A stretch of 7,895 nucleotides of DNA from positions 1 through 7,895 of the forward strand of contig JACKBK010000071.1 of the NCBI GenBank assembly GCA_020634555.1. Reading direction: 5' to 3'. The position numbers were made by a program, and so were the translations under genes. Source of the DNA: Caldilineae bacterium. GTDB taxonomy: Bacteria > Chloroflexota > Anaerolineae > JAAEKA01. Positions 1 through 6,572 of this stretch are shown piece by piece (the stretch's first letter is position 1; each line of letters opens with the position of its first letter). Below the pieces are notes generated by a model, which was given only the letters and a program-made list of their open reading frames with translations, ran no database searches and had not been told where the DNA came from.

Positions 1-122
1 GACTGGCGCAACTCCTCTTCCTCGAAATCGACCGGAATCTCCACTTCGTAGGAGCGGCGTCCGCCGATCGGTTCCTTGAGGAGCTGGGCGACATTGAACT
101 CGGTCCCGTGTCTTGTCTTCAT
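1..122 (-). CDS. yceD: YceD/DUF177 family protein, N-terminal 40 residues (partial)
   Basis: Only the first 40 codons lie in the window; the gene continues past base 1. The visible protein begins MKTRHGTEFNVAQLLKEPIG and goes on with a charged stretch ending in EEEELRQ. The FNVAQLLKEPIG block followed by a YEVEIP strand is the usual opening of DUF177 (YceD/YlbN) proteins. These are small acidic proteins normally encoded directly before rpmF (ribosomal protein L32) and implicated in 23S rRNA or ribosome maturation; rpmF would lie just outside the window. The ATG at 122-120 was chosen because homologues start close to this block. It has no visible Shine-Dalgarno sequence, and the frame stays open upstream with in-frame GTG codons at 140 and 155, so the true start may be earlier. 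It has its own strong promoter at 241-269. Identification is fairly secure, the start less so. Confidence 0.85.
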   Translation of the reverse strand, partial: MKTRHGTEFNVAQLLKEPIGGRRSYEVEIPVDFEEEELRQ

Positions 123-131
123 GGCTTTTTT

Positions 132-145
132 AACGCGCACGCGTT
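132..145 (-). repeat. Small inverted repeat just ahead of the yceD start codon
   Basis: AACGCG-TG-CGCGTT forms a short GC-rich palindrome (five or six pairs, small loop), ending 9 bases before the yceD ATG at 122. It occupies the place where a ribosome binding site would be expected, and none is visible. On the minus strand it is followed by six A residues, so it is not a terminator. It may affect translation initiation or may be chance. Confidence 0.45.
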
Positions 146-240
146 CAGTTTGCACCTGTTCAGGGTGTGAGTGAGAAATCGAGTATTTGCTAAACGCGGT
201 TTCTCTTTGTTCGTGGCTGAACCGTTACGCCAGACACAAA

Positions 241-269
241 ATTATAGGGCACTGGCAGTGGAATGTCAA
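241..269 (-). promoter_or_regulatory. Consensus housekeeping promoter for yceD
   Basis: On the minus strand, TTGACA (269-264) is followed by exactly 17 bases and TATAAT (246-241), a full 12/12 match to the primary sigma factor consensus with ideal spacing. It begins two bases after the TGA stop of the coiled-coil gene (274-272) and points at yceD. A transcript would start near 234, giving a leader of about 110 bases. It should let the yceD (and presumably rpmF) unit be expressed far above the upstream operon. The match is direct from sequence; activity is inferred. Confidence 0.9.
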
Positions 270-271
270 AA

Positions 272-736
272 TCAGCCAGCCTCTTGGCTGGTATTCAGCG
301 CCTTGATGCCGTTCTCCACCTCTTGCTGCACTCGGGCCAGTTGATCCGCCAATCCGCTCAGAGTAGCGACGACATAGCGGTCAGCATCGGCGCGTACCGT
401 GCTGGCATCGCGTTCGGCCTCGGTTATAATCTCGTTGGCGCGTTGGCGGGCAGCCTCGGCCAGCTCGTGGTGCTCCATCAAGTCTGTAGCCTGCTCGCGC
501 GCCAACTGCACGATGCGGCTGGCCTCCTCGTTTGCCTGCGCGATGATCCGATCACGCTCGCCCAAGGTACGCTCGGCCTGCTTGATAATGTCCGGCACCG
601 ACACACGCATCTGGTCGATGATGCGGCGCACGCTTTCCTCTTCAACCATGATGCTCTGCGAAAGCGGCACGCGCTTTCCCTGGCTGATGACGTTTTCCAA
701 TTGATTGATAAGCTGTTGCAGTTCTATGGCAATCAC
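272..736 (-). CDS. Coiled-coil protein of the SepIVA / ATP-synthase-b-like type
   Basis: A 154-residue soluble protein with no signal peptide or membrane segment. Residues 1-50 form a predicted helical head with the pattern KRVPL (21-25), a hydrophobic strand, then IIDQMRVSVP (39-48). Residues 51-145 are rich in A, E, R and Q with heptad-like spacing, as in a long coiled coil; automatic pipelines would call it F0 subunit b-like. The head (VP motif, then a helix closed by IP/VP about 25 residues later, then a coiled coil) and its place between coaD and yceD resemble the actinobacterial septum factor SepIVA, a DivIVA relative. That link comes from memory of the family and is an inference. The GTG at 736 overlaps the coaD stop (GTGA) and has AAGGA six bases upstream, but an ATA at 727-725 sits at ideal distance from a perfect AGGAGGTGA. 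Role unproven; a scaffold for division or polar growth is plausible. Confidence 0.8.
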   Translation of the reverse strand: MIAIELQQLINQLENVISQGKRVPLSQSIMVEEESVRRIIDQMRVSVPDIIKQAERTLGERDRIIAQANEEASRIVQLAREQATDLMEHHELAEAARQRANEIITEAERDASTVRADADRYVVATLSGLADQLARVQQEVENGIKALNTSQEAG

Positions 737-1224
737 CTCCTGTCCTTGGCAAAGCGGGCGGCTAAGGCTGTCAGCACCGAGGGCGGCGCCCAGCCGGTGA
801 CATCGCCGCCCAACGCCGCCACCTCTTTCAGGATCGAAGCGCTCAGATAGGCATAGCGCAGGCTCGTGATAAAGCAAACCACGTCGATATCAGGCGCCAA
901 CGCTCGATTGGTAAGCGCTAACTGCGACTCGTACTCGTAGTCCGACGTGGCACGCAGCCCGCGCACAATGGTCGCCGCGCCCACCTCGCGGGCGATATTC
1001 ACCGTCAGGCTGCTGTAGCTGATGACGCGTACGTTGGGCAAATGGCTCAAGGCGGCCTGCGTCAACGCCAGCCGTTCCTCGGTGCTGAACAGCAGGCGCT
1101 TGGACGACGGGTTGTCGTACACCGCGACAACCAGCTCGTCGAAAAGGCGCGCGGCCCGCTCGACGATATCGACATGGCCGTTGTGGATCGGATCGAACGA
1201 TCCCGGATAAAGTGCGCTTGTCAT
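733..1224 (-). CDS. coaD: Phosphopantetheine adenylyltransferase
   Basis: This enzyme transfers AMP from ATP to 4'-phosphopantetheine, giving dephospho-CoA, the fourth step of coenzyme A synthesis in the cytoplasm. The 163-residue length matches bacterial CoaD (about 160). Visible motifs of the nucleotidyltransferase fold are YPGSFDPIHNGH (6-17) with the HxGH nucleotide-binding signature at 14-17, the substrate lysine in SSKRLLFS (40-47), RGLRATSDYEYE (88-99) and the late LSASILKEVA block (127-136), which corresponds to the ISSS-KEVA motif of the E. coli enzyme with one Ser changed to Ala. The ATG overlaps the recG stop as TGATG, and a purine-rich GAGGGAGA lies about nine bases upstream. The stop overlaps the next start as GTGA. 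Translation is therefore probably coupled on both sides. Identification is secure. Confidence 0.98.
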   Translation of the reverse strand: MTSALYPGSFDPIHNGHVDIVERAARLFDELVVAVYDNPSSKRLLFSTEERLALTQAALSHLPNVRVISYSSLTVNIAREVGAATIVRGLRATSDYEYESQLALTNRALAPDIDVVCFITSLRYAYLSASILKEVAALGGDVTGWAPPSVLTALAARFAKDRR

Positions 1225-3767
1225 CAGCTGACGTCTCCCTCGCCCTGCCAGAACTGGCGCGCCTTGCGAGCCAGCGCCGCATGCTCCGGCAAGCCAAGCT
1301 CAGGGTCCTGGCGCAACAGTTCGGTTGCCTCAGCGCGTGCCTGTTCCAATGTGCGCAGGTCGCTGAGCTGGGCCAGCTTCAGGTCCGGCAGGCCGCTTTG
1401 CCGGGTGCCAAAGAAGTCACCGGGGCCGCGCAGCTCCAGGTCTTTCTCGGCCAGCGCAAAGCCGTCCTGCGACTTTTCCAACGCGTGGAGGCGTTCCGTC
1501 GCGTAGTTGGTGGTGGCGTCGGAGATCAGGATACAGTACGAAGCGGCCTCGCCCCGGCCCACGCGGCCGCGGAACTGGTGTAGCTGCGCCAGGCCGAATC
1601 GTTGCGCATCCTCGATCAGCATCATGGTCGCGTTGGGAACGTCGATACCTACCTCGACCACCGAGGTCGCCACCAGAATGTCGAGCTCGCCGCGCTGCAT
1701 GGCGCGCATCACCGCGTCCTTGTCGTCGCTCTTCATCCGCCCGTGCAACAGGCCAAGCCGCATCCGGGGGAACACCTCCTTGCCCAACATCTCGTATTCA
1801 GGCACAGCTGCCTTGGCTGAGATGCTTTCCGACTCCTCGACCAGCGGGTAGATGATGAACGCCTGATGGCCTGCCTCGATCTGGCGGCGGATGAAGGTGT
1901 ACGCTCGTTCGCGCTCCCGCGGCAACAGCCAGCGGGTCTTGATAGGCTGGCGGCCCGGCGGCATTTCATCGATCACCGACACGTCCAGGTCGCCAAACAC
2001 CGTCAGCGAGAGCGTGCGCGGGATGGGCGTCGCCGTCATGACCAACAGGTGCGGCACCGGCGATTCGCTCTCGTCGCCGTCACCTTCAGGTCCCTTGGCG
2101 CGCAGCATGGCGCGCTGGCGGACGCCAAAGCGGTGCTGCTCGTCGATGATCGCCAGGCCCAGGTTGTGGAACGCGACCCCTTCCTGGATCAGCGCGTGGG
2201 TGCCGATGGCGACGTCGATCTGGCCGCTGGCCAGCCCGTCCAGCGTGGCAGCGCGCTCTGTTCCCTTGACGTTGCCGGTCAACAGCGCAACCTGAACGGG
2301 CCGCCCGGCGACTTCAAGCTTTTCAAAGAGATTGCTCAGGCTGCGATAGTGCTGCTCCGCCAGGATCTCGGTGGGCGCCATCATAGCAGCCTGTCCGCCG
2401 TTGGCCACAACGGCCCAGATCGCGTTGGCGGCCACGGCGGTCTTGCCCGACCCCACGTCGCCCTGCAGGAGGCGGCTCATGGGCTGGTCGCGGTCGAGAT
2501 CGTCAAGGATGGCTCGCGCGGCTCGCTGCTGCGCGTTGGTGAACTCGAAAGGCAGCGCCGCGGCAAAGGTAGCTTCCTCAGCGGCGTCGATGGTAAAACG
2601 CTGCGCTGGCAGCTTGTGGTAGGTCTGGCGCTGGCGCAGCACGCCGATCTGGATCAGGAAGAACTCATCGAAGGCCAGGCGCCGGCGGCCCGCCTCCAGC
2701 ATCTCCTGGTTGATCGGGAAATGGACCTGTTCGAGGGCATCGCCCAACGGCAACAGGCCGGCCCGCAGACGTACGCTCTCCGGCAGGTAGTCGAAGACCC
2801 GTTTGCCCCATTCGTCCACGACCCGTTTCTGAAGACTGCGCATCTTCTTGGCGCTCAGGCCCTTGGTGAGCGGGTAGACCGGCACCATTCGGCCGGTGTG
2901 CAGCAACTCCTGGTCGGGCTGTTCAAACACGGGATTGCGCAGCACCAGCTTGCCCCGGTAGCTTTCCACCTTGCCGCTGAAGACATACTCTCGTCCGGCT
3001 CGCAACTGCTTGGTGATGTACGGGTTGAACCAGGTCGCCTCGATCGTCGCGGTGGAATCGCTGATGACGCCGGTGACCAGCGTGGCGTTGCGGCCCGGCA
3101 GACGGCGGCTCTTGATGTCCCACAAGTTGGCAAGAATGGTGATCTCGTCGCCCGGATCGAGCTTGTAGATCGGCTTCATGTGGCTGTAGTCGTCGTAGCG
3201 GTACGGCAGCAGCCACAACATGTCGCCCACCGTGCGAATGCCCAGTTTAGCCAGCATCTCGGCGTTGCGCGGCCCGATGCCCGGCAGCCGGTTGATGGAT
3301 GCGCCCAGGCTGGCGCTGCCGGCCGGGGTGGCGCGCGGCGCTGGCGGGAGCGGCGTGGACGGCGTTGGCGGCGTTGGCGGCGCAGACCTGGCCGGCTCAG
3401 CCGCGGTTTCCGACGGCGTCTCGACAACGGTCTCGCGTTGCGGTTCAGGTTGCGCTGCTGCAACCGTTTCTGGCGGCTGAAAGTCGGCCGGCGGCGGGCT
3501 GTCCCACAGGCTTGCCAGGCGTTGCATCTCATCCACCGAGTGGCGGCGGTCGGACTGCTCGTCCAGATCAGCATATGCCAGCAGATGATCGACGATCTGC
3601 TGCAACAGCGCGCGTTGATAGTCGCTGGTTGCTTCTTCGGCGGCTTCTTGATGCCACCGCTCGACCAGGCGCGCGAAGCCGCCGATGACGGATTTGTTGC
3701 GATAGCCCTGCTGACGTTCCAGAGCCAGTATCTTGTTCAATCGCTCGATTGCACTGTTCACTGTCAC
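1224..3767 (-). CDS. recG: ATP-dependent DNA helicase RecG, with N-terminal extension
   Basis: RecG remodels stalled replication forks and branch-migrates recombination intermediates. At 847 residues it is about 150 longer than E. coli RecG (693). Order: a helical extra domain (1-90); a Pro/Thr/Ala-rich linker (91-150); the wedge/OB domain opening with the helix-hairpin-helix-like LPGIGPRNAEML (161-172); Walker A GDVGSGKT (436-443); DEQH box with FGVRQR (542-551); TATPIPRTL (578-586); the SVVEVGIDVPNA to QFRGRVGRG region (702-739) with the arginine fingers; and the C-terminal block LRGPGDFFGTRQSG (779-792) belonging to the translocation motif. All motor motifs look intact. The start is GTG at 3767; a second GTG at 3761 is better placed behind AAGGGG, which overlaps the degV stop. 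Only three bases separate it from degV, and it overlaps coaD downstream. Identification is secure; the exact start is open. Confidence 0.98.
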   Translation of the reverse strand: MTVNSAIERLNKILALERQQGYRNKSVIGGFARLVERWHQEAAEEATSDYQRALLQQIVDHLLAYADLDEQSDRRHSVDEMQRLASLWDSPPPADFQPPETVAAAQPEPQRETVVETPSETAAEPARSAPPTPPTPSTPLPPAPRATPAGSASLGASINRLPGIGPRNAEMLAKLGIRTVGDMLWLLPYRYDDYSHMKPIYKLDPGDEITILANLWDIKSRRLPGRNATLVTGVISDSTATIEATWFNPYITKQLRAGREYVFSGKVESYRGKLVLRNPVFEQPDQELLHTGRMVPVYPLTKGLSAKKMRSLQKRVVDEWGKRVFDYLPESVRLRAGLLPLGDALEQVHFPINQEMLEAGRRRLAFDEFFLIQIGVLRQRQTYHKLPAQRFTIDAAEEATFAAALPFEFTNAQQRAARAILDDLDRDQPMSRLLQGDVGSGKTAVAANAIWAVVANGGQAAMMAPTEILAEQHYRSLSNLFEKLEVAGRPVQVALLTGNVKGTERAATLDGLASGQIDVAIGTHALIQEGVAFHNLGLAIIDEQHRFGVRQRAMLRAKGPEGDGDESESPVPHLLVMTATPIPRTLSLTVFGDLDVSVIDEMPPGRQPIKTRWLLPRERERAYTFIRRQIEAGHQAFIIYPLVEESESISAKAAVPEYEMLGKEVFPRMRLGLLHGRMKSDDKDAVMRAMQRGELDILVATSVVEVGIDVPNATMMLIEDAQRFGLAQLHQFRGRVGRGEAASYCILISDATTNYATERLHALEKSQDGFALAEKDLELRGPGDFFGTRQSGLPDLKLAQLSDLRTLEQARAEATELLRQDPELGLPEHAALARKARQFWQGEGDVS

Positions 3768-3770
3768 CCC

Positions 3771-4622
3771 TTAGCTGATGGCCTCCAGCACAACGACACC
3801 CAGGGCTTCTGGACCCAGGCGAACTGCCAACGACGGATTGCAGCTCAGGACGTTGAACTCCTGTCCCGGGTACACCGTCTCCAGCCGCTCAAGCAATGCT
3901 TTCGTCTCCTTAGGAAACCCCTGTTGAAGGATTGTTGCTCGTTGAAGTTGACCAAACTCGGAGACGTAGTCGACCAGCTTTTCAACGCCCTGCTCACCGT
4001 TGCGCACCTTCTCCAACGGGATGATCTCGCCCTCCTCGATCTGTAACAGTGGCATGATGTTGAGCATGGTGCCCAGCAGCGATTGTGCGGGACTGATGCG
4101 GCCTTCGCGCTCCAGGTAGGGCAGGTGACGCACCAGGAAGAAAACGTAGATGTGTGGCACCAGGCCGCGGATCAAGCGGATACAGTCGTCCAGATCATGG
4201 CCGCGCTGTGCAGCCACCGCGGCCGCCTGGGCCAGATAACCCAGTCCGACGGTGGTCGAGTAGCTGTCGATGACCTCGATGCGGCAGCGGCCCATGAAGA
4301 GCCTGCGGGCTGAACGGGCCGTCTCTACCGTGTCGCTGAGATGGCTCGATACATGCAGCGAGAGAATCTGGTCGGTCTGCTTGTACAACTGGCCGTACAG
4401 ATCGATGAACTCCTCCAGCGATGGGCCAGACACCGTGGGCATGAAGCCGCTCTTGGCCTGGCGCAACAGGCGGTAGTACTCGGAAGGAGACAGATCGACC
4501 CCCTCCTTGAAGGTGCCCTGAGGCAGGTGAATGCTGTGGGGCAGCACATGAATGCCCAGGCGCTCAGCCAGCCTGGGTGACAAATACGCATTGCTATCGG
4601 TTACTATGATGACGCGAGCCAC
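3771..4622 (-). CDS. degV: DegV family fatty-acid-binding protein (FakB-like)
   Basis: DegV proteins bind a fatty acid in a deep pocket; as FakB they present it to the kinase FakA, making acyl-phosphate for phospholipid synthesis. The 283-residue length fits the family (about 280). Visible are the opening VIIVTDSNAYL (4-14), EVIDSYSTTVGLG (116-128), EGRIS (173-177), LNIMPLL (187-193), KVR (205-207) and ALGVVVLEA (273-281). Several head-group motifs differ from the textbook form: TSQPS reads VSGPS (64-68), LSGT reads LSDT (95-98), and the terminal HVGPG reads RLGPE (268-272). The GTG at 4622 was chosen because AGGAG lies six bases upstream and homologues begin at the VTDS strand; a longer upstream reading would overlap fakA. 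It follows fakA by 47 bases, supporting a kinase/carrier pair, and recG starts three bases after its TAA. The family is secure; bound lipid unknown. Confidence 0.94.
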   Translation of the reverse strand: MARVIIVTDSNAYLSPRLAERLGIHVLPHSIHLPQGTFKEGVDLSPSEYYRLLRQAKSGFMPTVSGPSLEEFIDLYGQLYKQTDQILSLHVSSHLSDTVETARSARRLFMGRCRIEVIDSYSTTVGLGYLAQAAAVAAQRGHDLDDCIRLIRGLVPHIYVFFLVRHLPYLEREGRISPAQSLLGTMLNIMPLLQIEEGEIIPLEKVRNGEQGVEKLVDYVSEFGQLQRATILQQGFPKETKALLERLETVYPGQEFNVLSCNPSLAVRLGPEALGVVVLEAIS

Positions 4623-4669
4623 AGCACGCTCCTGCTGCAGGTCGACTGGAGGCAGGCCGGCGAACCGGG

Positions 4670-6415
4670 CTATTCCGTCGAGATGATAAAGTGATAATGA
4701 GGTTGCCCCCCGTAGATGATCTCGATCCGCTGGTCGGGGTAAGCAGCGGTGAGTTGTTGTTCCAGCGCGTTGGCCGTGGCGTCGTCGATCTGGTCGCCGC
4801 GGTAAACGGTGATGTTCTCGGCCTCGAGGGCGTCCATCTGCTCCAGCAGGGCAAACAACACCTCCTGCGGGCTGTCGCCGCGTGCACACAGTGTATCATC
4901 CAGCAAGCCAATGGCGTCGTCCTTTTTGACATCGACGCCATCGAAGCTGGCGTCGCGTACGGCAATGGTCACCTCACCCGTCACTACATCGGACAGGGCG
5001 CGGGTCATTTTCTGCACGTTCTGATCCAGATCATCCTGTACCGCGATGGCCAGCACCGCGTTGATTCCCTGGGGGACGGTACGGCTAGGCACCACTTCGG
5101 CCCGCTTGCTGGGCATCCGCTCAGCAGCCAACTGGTGGGCCTGCTGGGCTGCCAGAATCACGTTGCTGTTGTTGGGTAGCAGGATGACCTCGTCGGTGGC
5201 AAGCGACTCGATAGCCTCCAACAAATCCTGGGTGCTGGGGTTCATGGTCTGGCCACCCTGCACCACCGCCATCGGCCCCATCGCCAGGCTCAGGAAAACC
5301 TCCTCCAGGCCGGGGCCAGGCACGACCACGACGACACCGACGTTGTGCACGCTGTTGGCTTCCATCTGTACCGCGCGCCCGCTGCCCCATGCTAACTCGT
5401 CCTTGACGTCGTCGGGCGCCATACCCGCGGCGGCCATGGCATCCATGTTCTCCACCACCACATCGGTGATGAATCCCTGGCTGACACCGTAGGCCAGCGG
5501 CACGCTGGGGTCGAAGTGGTGAACGTGTACCTTGATCAGTGTCGAGCTGCCCTCTACCAACGGGCAGTCGCCCATCGCTGTGATCTGCTGGCGTACCGCT
5601 TCGACATCCAGGTCGGTTCCCCAAAGGAGGAACTGGATGTCAAAGCCGTAACGCACCGGCGGCAGGTTGAACGGATCTACGCTGACAGCGACGGCTTTCG
5701 GCTCGGTCAGCAGCGGCGTTTCGGGCAGATGCACTTCCTCGCCGCGCAAGCTGCGCAGCATCCCTTCCAAGATATAGTACAGCCCTTTGCCGCCCGAGTC
5801 GACGACGCCGGCAGCGGCCAACACCGGCAGCAGGGAAGGCGTCTTCTCCACCGCCTCGCCGGCCGACTGAACCATGTGGGCAAATACGAAGTCGAAGTCC
5901 TGCGCCACCGCCGCCGCTCGCACCGCGTTGTCCGACGCCTCGCGCACCACTGTCAGGATCGTGCCCTCGACCGGCTTGACGACACCCTTGTAAGCCGTTT
6001 CGCTGCCGGTGCGCAGGCTGGCCGCCAGCTCGCGCGGGGTAATCGCGGCCTTGTCGCGCAGGCTGAAGGCCATGCCGCGCAGGATCTGCGACAGGATGAC
6101 ACCGGAGTTGCCGCGGGCGCCCATCAACGCGCCCTGTGCAATGGCTTGCGCGATACGACCCGCGTGGGTTTCACGGCTGTTCTCGATCTCGGTCCAGGCG
6201 GCGCGCATGGTCAACACCATGTTGATGCCCGTGTCGCCGTCCGGCACGGGAAAGACGTTCAGTGCATTGACGACCTCACGGTGCCGTTCCAGCCAGCGAT
6301 AGCCGGCTTCCACAAGAACCTTAAGGTCCTGGCCGTCGAACGTTGGTTGGGAGACTGGAGTCGCTTCGCCGCGCGCGGCCGGTCGCTCTGGGGTTACTAC
6401 ACTGCTGCTGGTCAA
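4670..6415 (-). CDS. fakA: Fatty acid kinase catalytic subunit FakA (DhaL/DAK-type)
   Basis: FakA phosphorylates fatty acids held by FakB/DegV proteins, feeding exogenous or recycled acyl chains into phosphatidic acid synthesis. At 581 residues it resembles S. aureus FakA (about 550). The N-terminal DhaL-like ATP domain (about 27-225) shows NALNVFPVPDGDTG (50-63) with metal-binding aspartates 59 and 61, the glycine loop GARGNSG (99-105) and DSGGKGLYY (206-214). The middle domain has VHVHH (296-300), NNSNV (415-419) and TVPQG (446-450). The C-terminal region ends at YHFIIS. The usual GYCTEF motif reads GFDIQF (257-262), so the cysteine reported as a zinc ligand is Asp259. The start is a TTG with a poor ribosome site, and residues 1-25 look like a loose tail. 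No canonical start lies upstream in frame before a stop. The following degV supports a working FakAB pair. Confidence 0.95.
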   Translation of the reverse strand: MTSSSVVTPERPAARGEATPVSQPTFDGQDLKVLVEAGYRWLERHREVVNALNVFPVPDGDTGINMVLTMRAAWTEIENSRETHAGRIAQAIAQGALMGARGNSGVILSQILRGMAFSLRDKAAITPRELAASLRTGSETAYKGVVKPVEGTILTVVREASDNAVRAAAVAQDFDFVFAHMVQSAGEAVEKTPSLLPVLAAAGVVDSGGKGLYYILEGMLRSLRGEEVHLPETPLLTEPKAVAVSVDPFNLPPVRYGFDIQFLLWGTDLDVEAVRQQITAMGDCPLVEGSSTLIKVHVHHFDPSVPLAYGVSQGFITDVVVENMDAMAAAGMAPDDVKDELAWGSGRAVQMEANSVHNVGVVVVVPGPGLEEVFLSLAMGPMAVVQGGQTMNPSTQDLLEAIESLATDEVILLPNNSNVILAAQQAHQLAAERMPSKRAEVVPSRTVPQGINAVLAIAVQDDLDQNVQKMTRALSDVVTGEVTIAVRDASFDGVDVKKDDAIGLLDDTLCARGDSPQEVLFALLEQMDALEAENITVYRGDQIDDATANALEQQLTAAYPDQRIEIIYGGQPHYHFIISTE

Positions 6416-6468
6416 CTGATTTCTCGCGGAGGGTTTAGGTACTTCTTTACGTATGATTTCTTGCTCAT
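6412..6468 (-). other. Possible 18-codon leader ORF overlapping the fakA start
   Basis: In the 157-base gap between asp23 and fakA, an ATG at 6468 opens a basic peptide beginning MSKKSYVKKYLNPP. Its TGA (6414-6412) overlaps the TTG start of fakA (6415-6413). Such an arrangement would allow reinitiation into fakA, whose own ribosome site is weak. The ATG itself has only a distant AGG upstream, and an ORF this short is readily expected by chance. I see no clear promoter or terminator in the rest of the gap (6469-6572). Confidence 0.25.
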
Positions 6469-6572
6469 GGAGCTTGAAAGCCTGTCACTGATTCATCGAT
6501 CTCACGAATTCTGGCTGCAAGATTGGGGGGTCAGCGCTGTTCGTCGCGTTTCCTGATTGTAGCTCACCCTGT

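Noticed and set aside
263..850. A plus-strand frame over the coiled-coil gene.
   Set aside because: The composition is the antisense of an Ala/Glu/Arg coiled coil; the minus-strand gene has start signals and gene overlaps.
737..877. An upstream extension of the coiled-coil gene into coaD.
   Set aside because: It would overlap the coaD C terminus by 145 bases, and the added residues are Arg/Gly-rich and unlike the coiled coil; the GTGA junction is far more plausible.
3361..3382. Tandem GGCGTTGGC repeat considered as a microsatellite or array.
   Set aside because: Only two full 9-base copies, explained by the Pro/Thr-rich linker of RecG.
1866..4046. A 726-codon open frame on the plus strand, opposite recG and degV.
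   Set aside because: It is a shadow of GC-rich codon use in recG. Its translation is rich in R, H, Q and G with no recognisable domain, while the opposite strand encodes a complete RecG with every motif.
4623..4889. An upstream extension of degV reaching into fakA.
   Set aside because: The extra residues do not resemble DegV and overlap conserved fakA sequence; GTG at 4622 has a good ribosome site and gives the standard length.
5516..6556. A 346-codon plus-strand open frame opposite fakA.
   Set aside because: It mirrors the fakA coding frame, has no recognisable motif, and the fakA protein accounts for the region fully.
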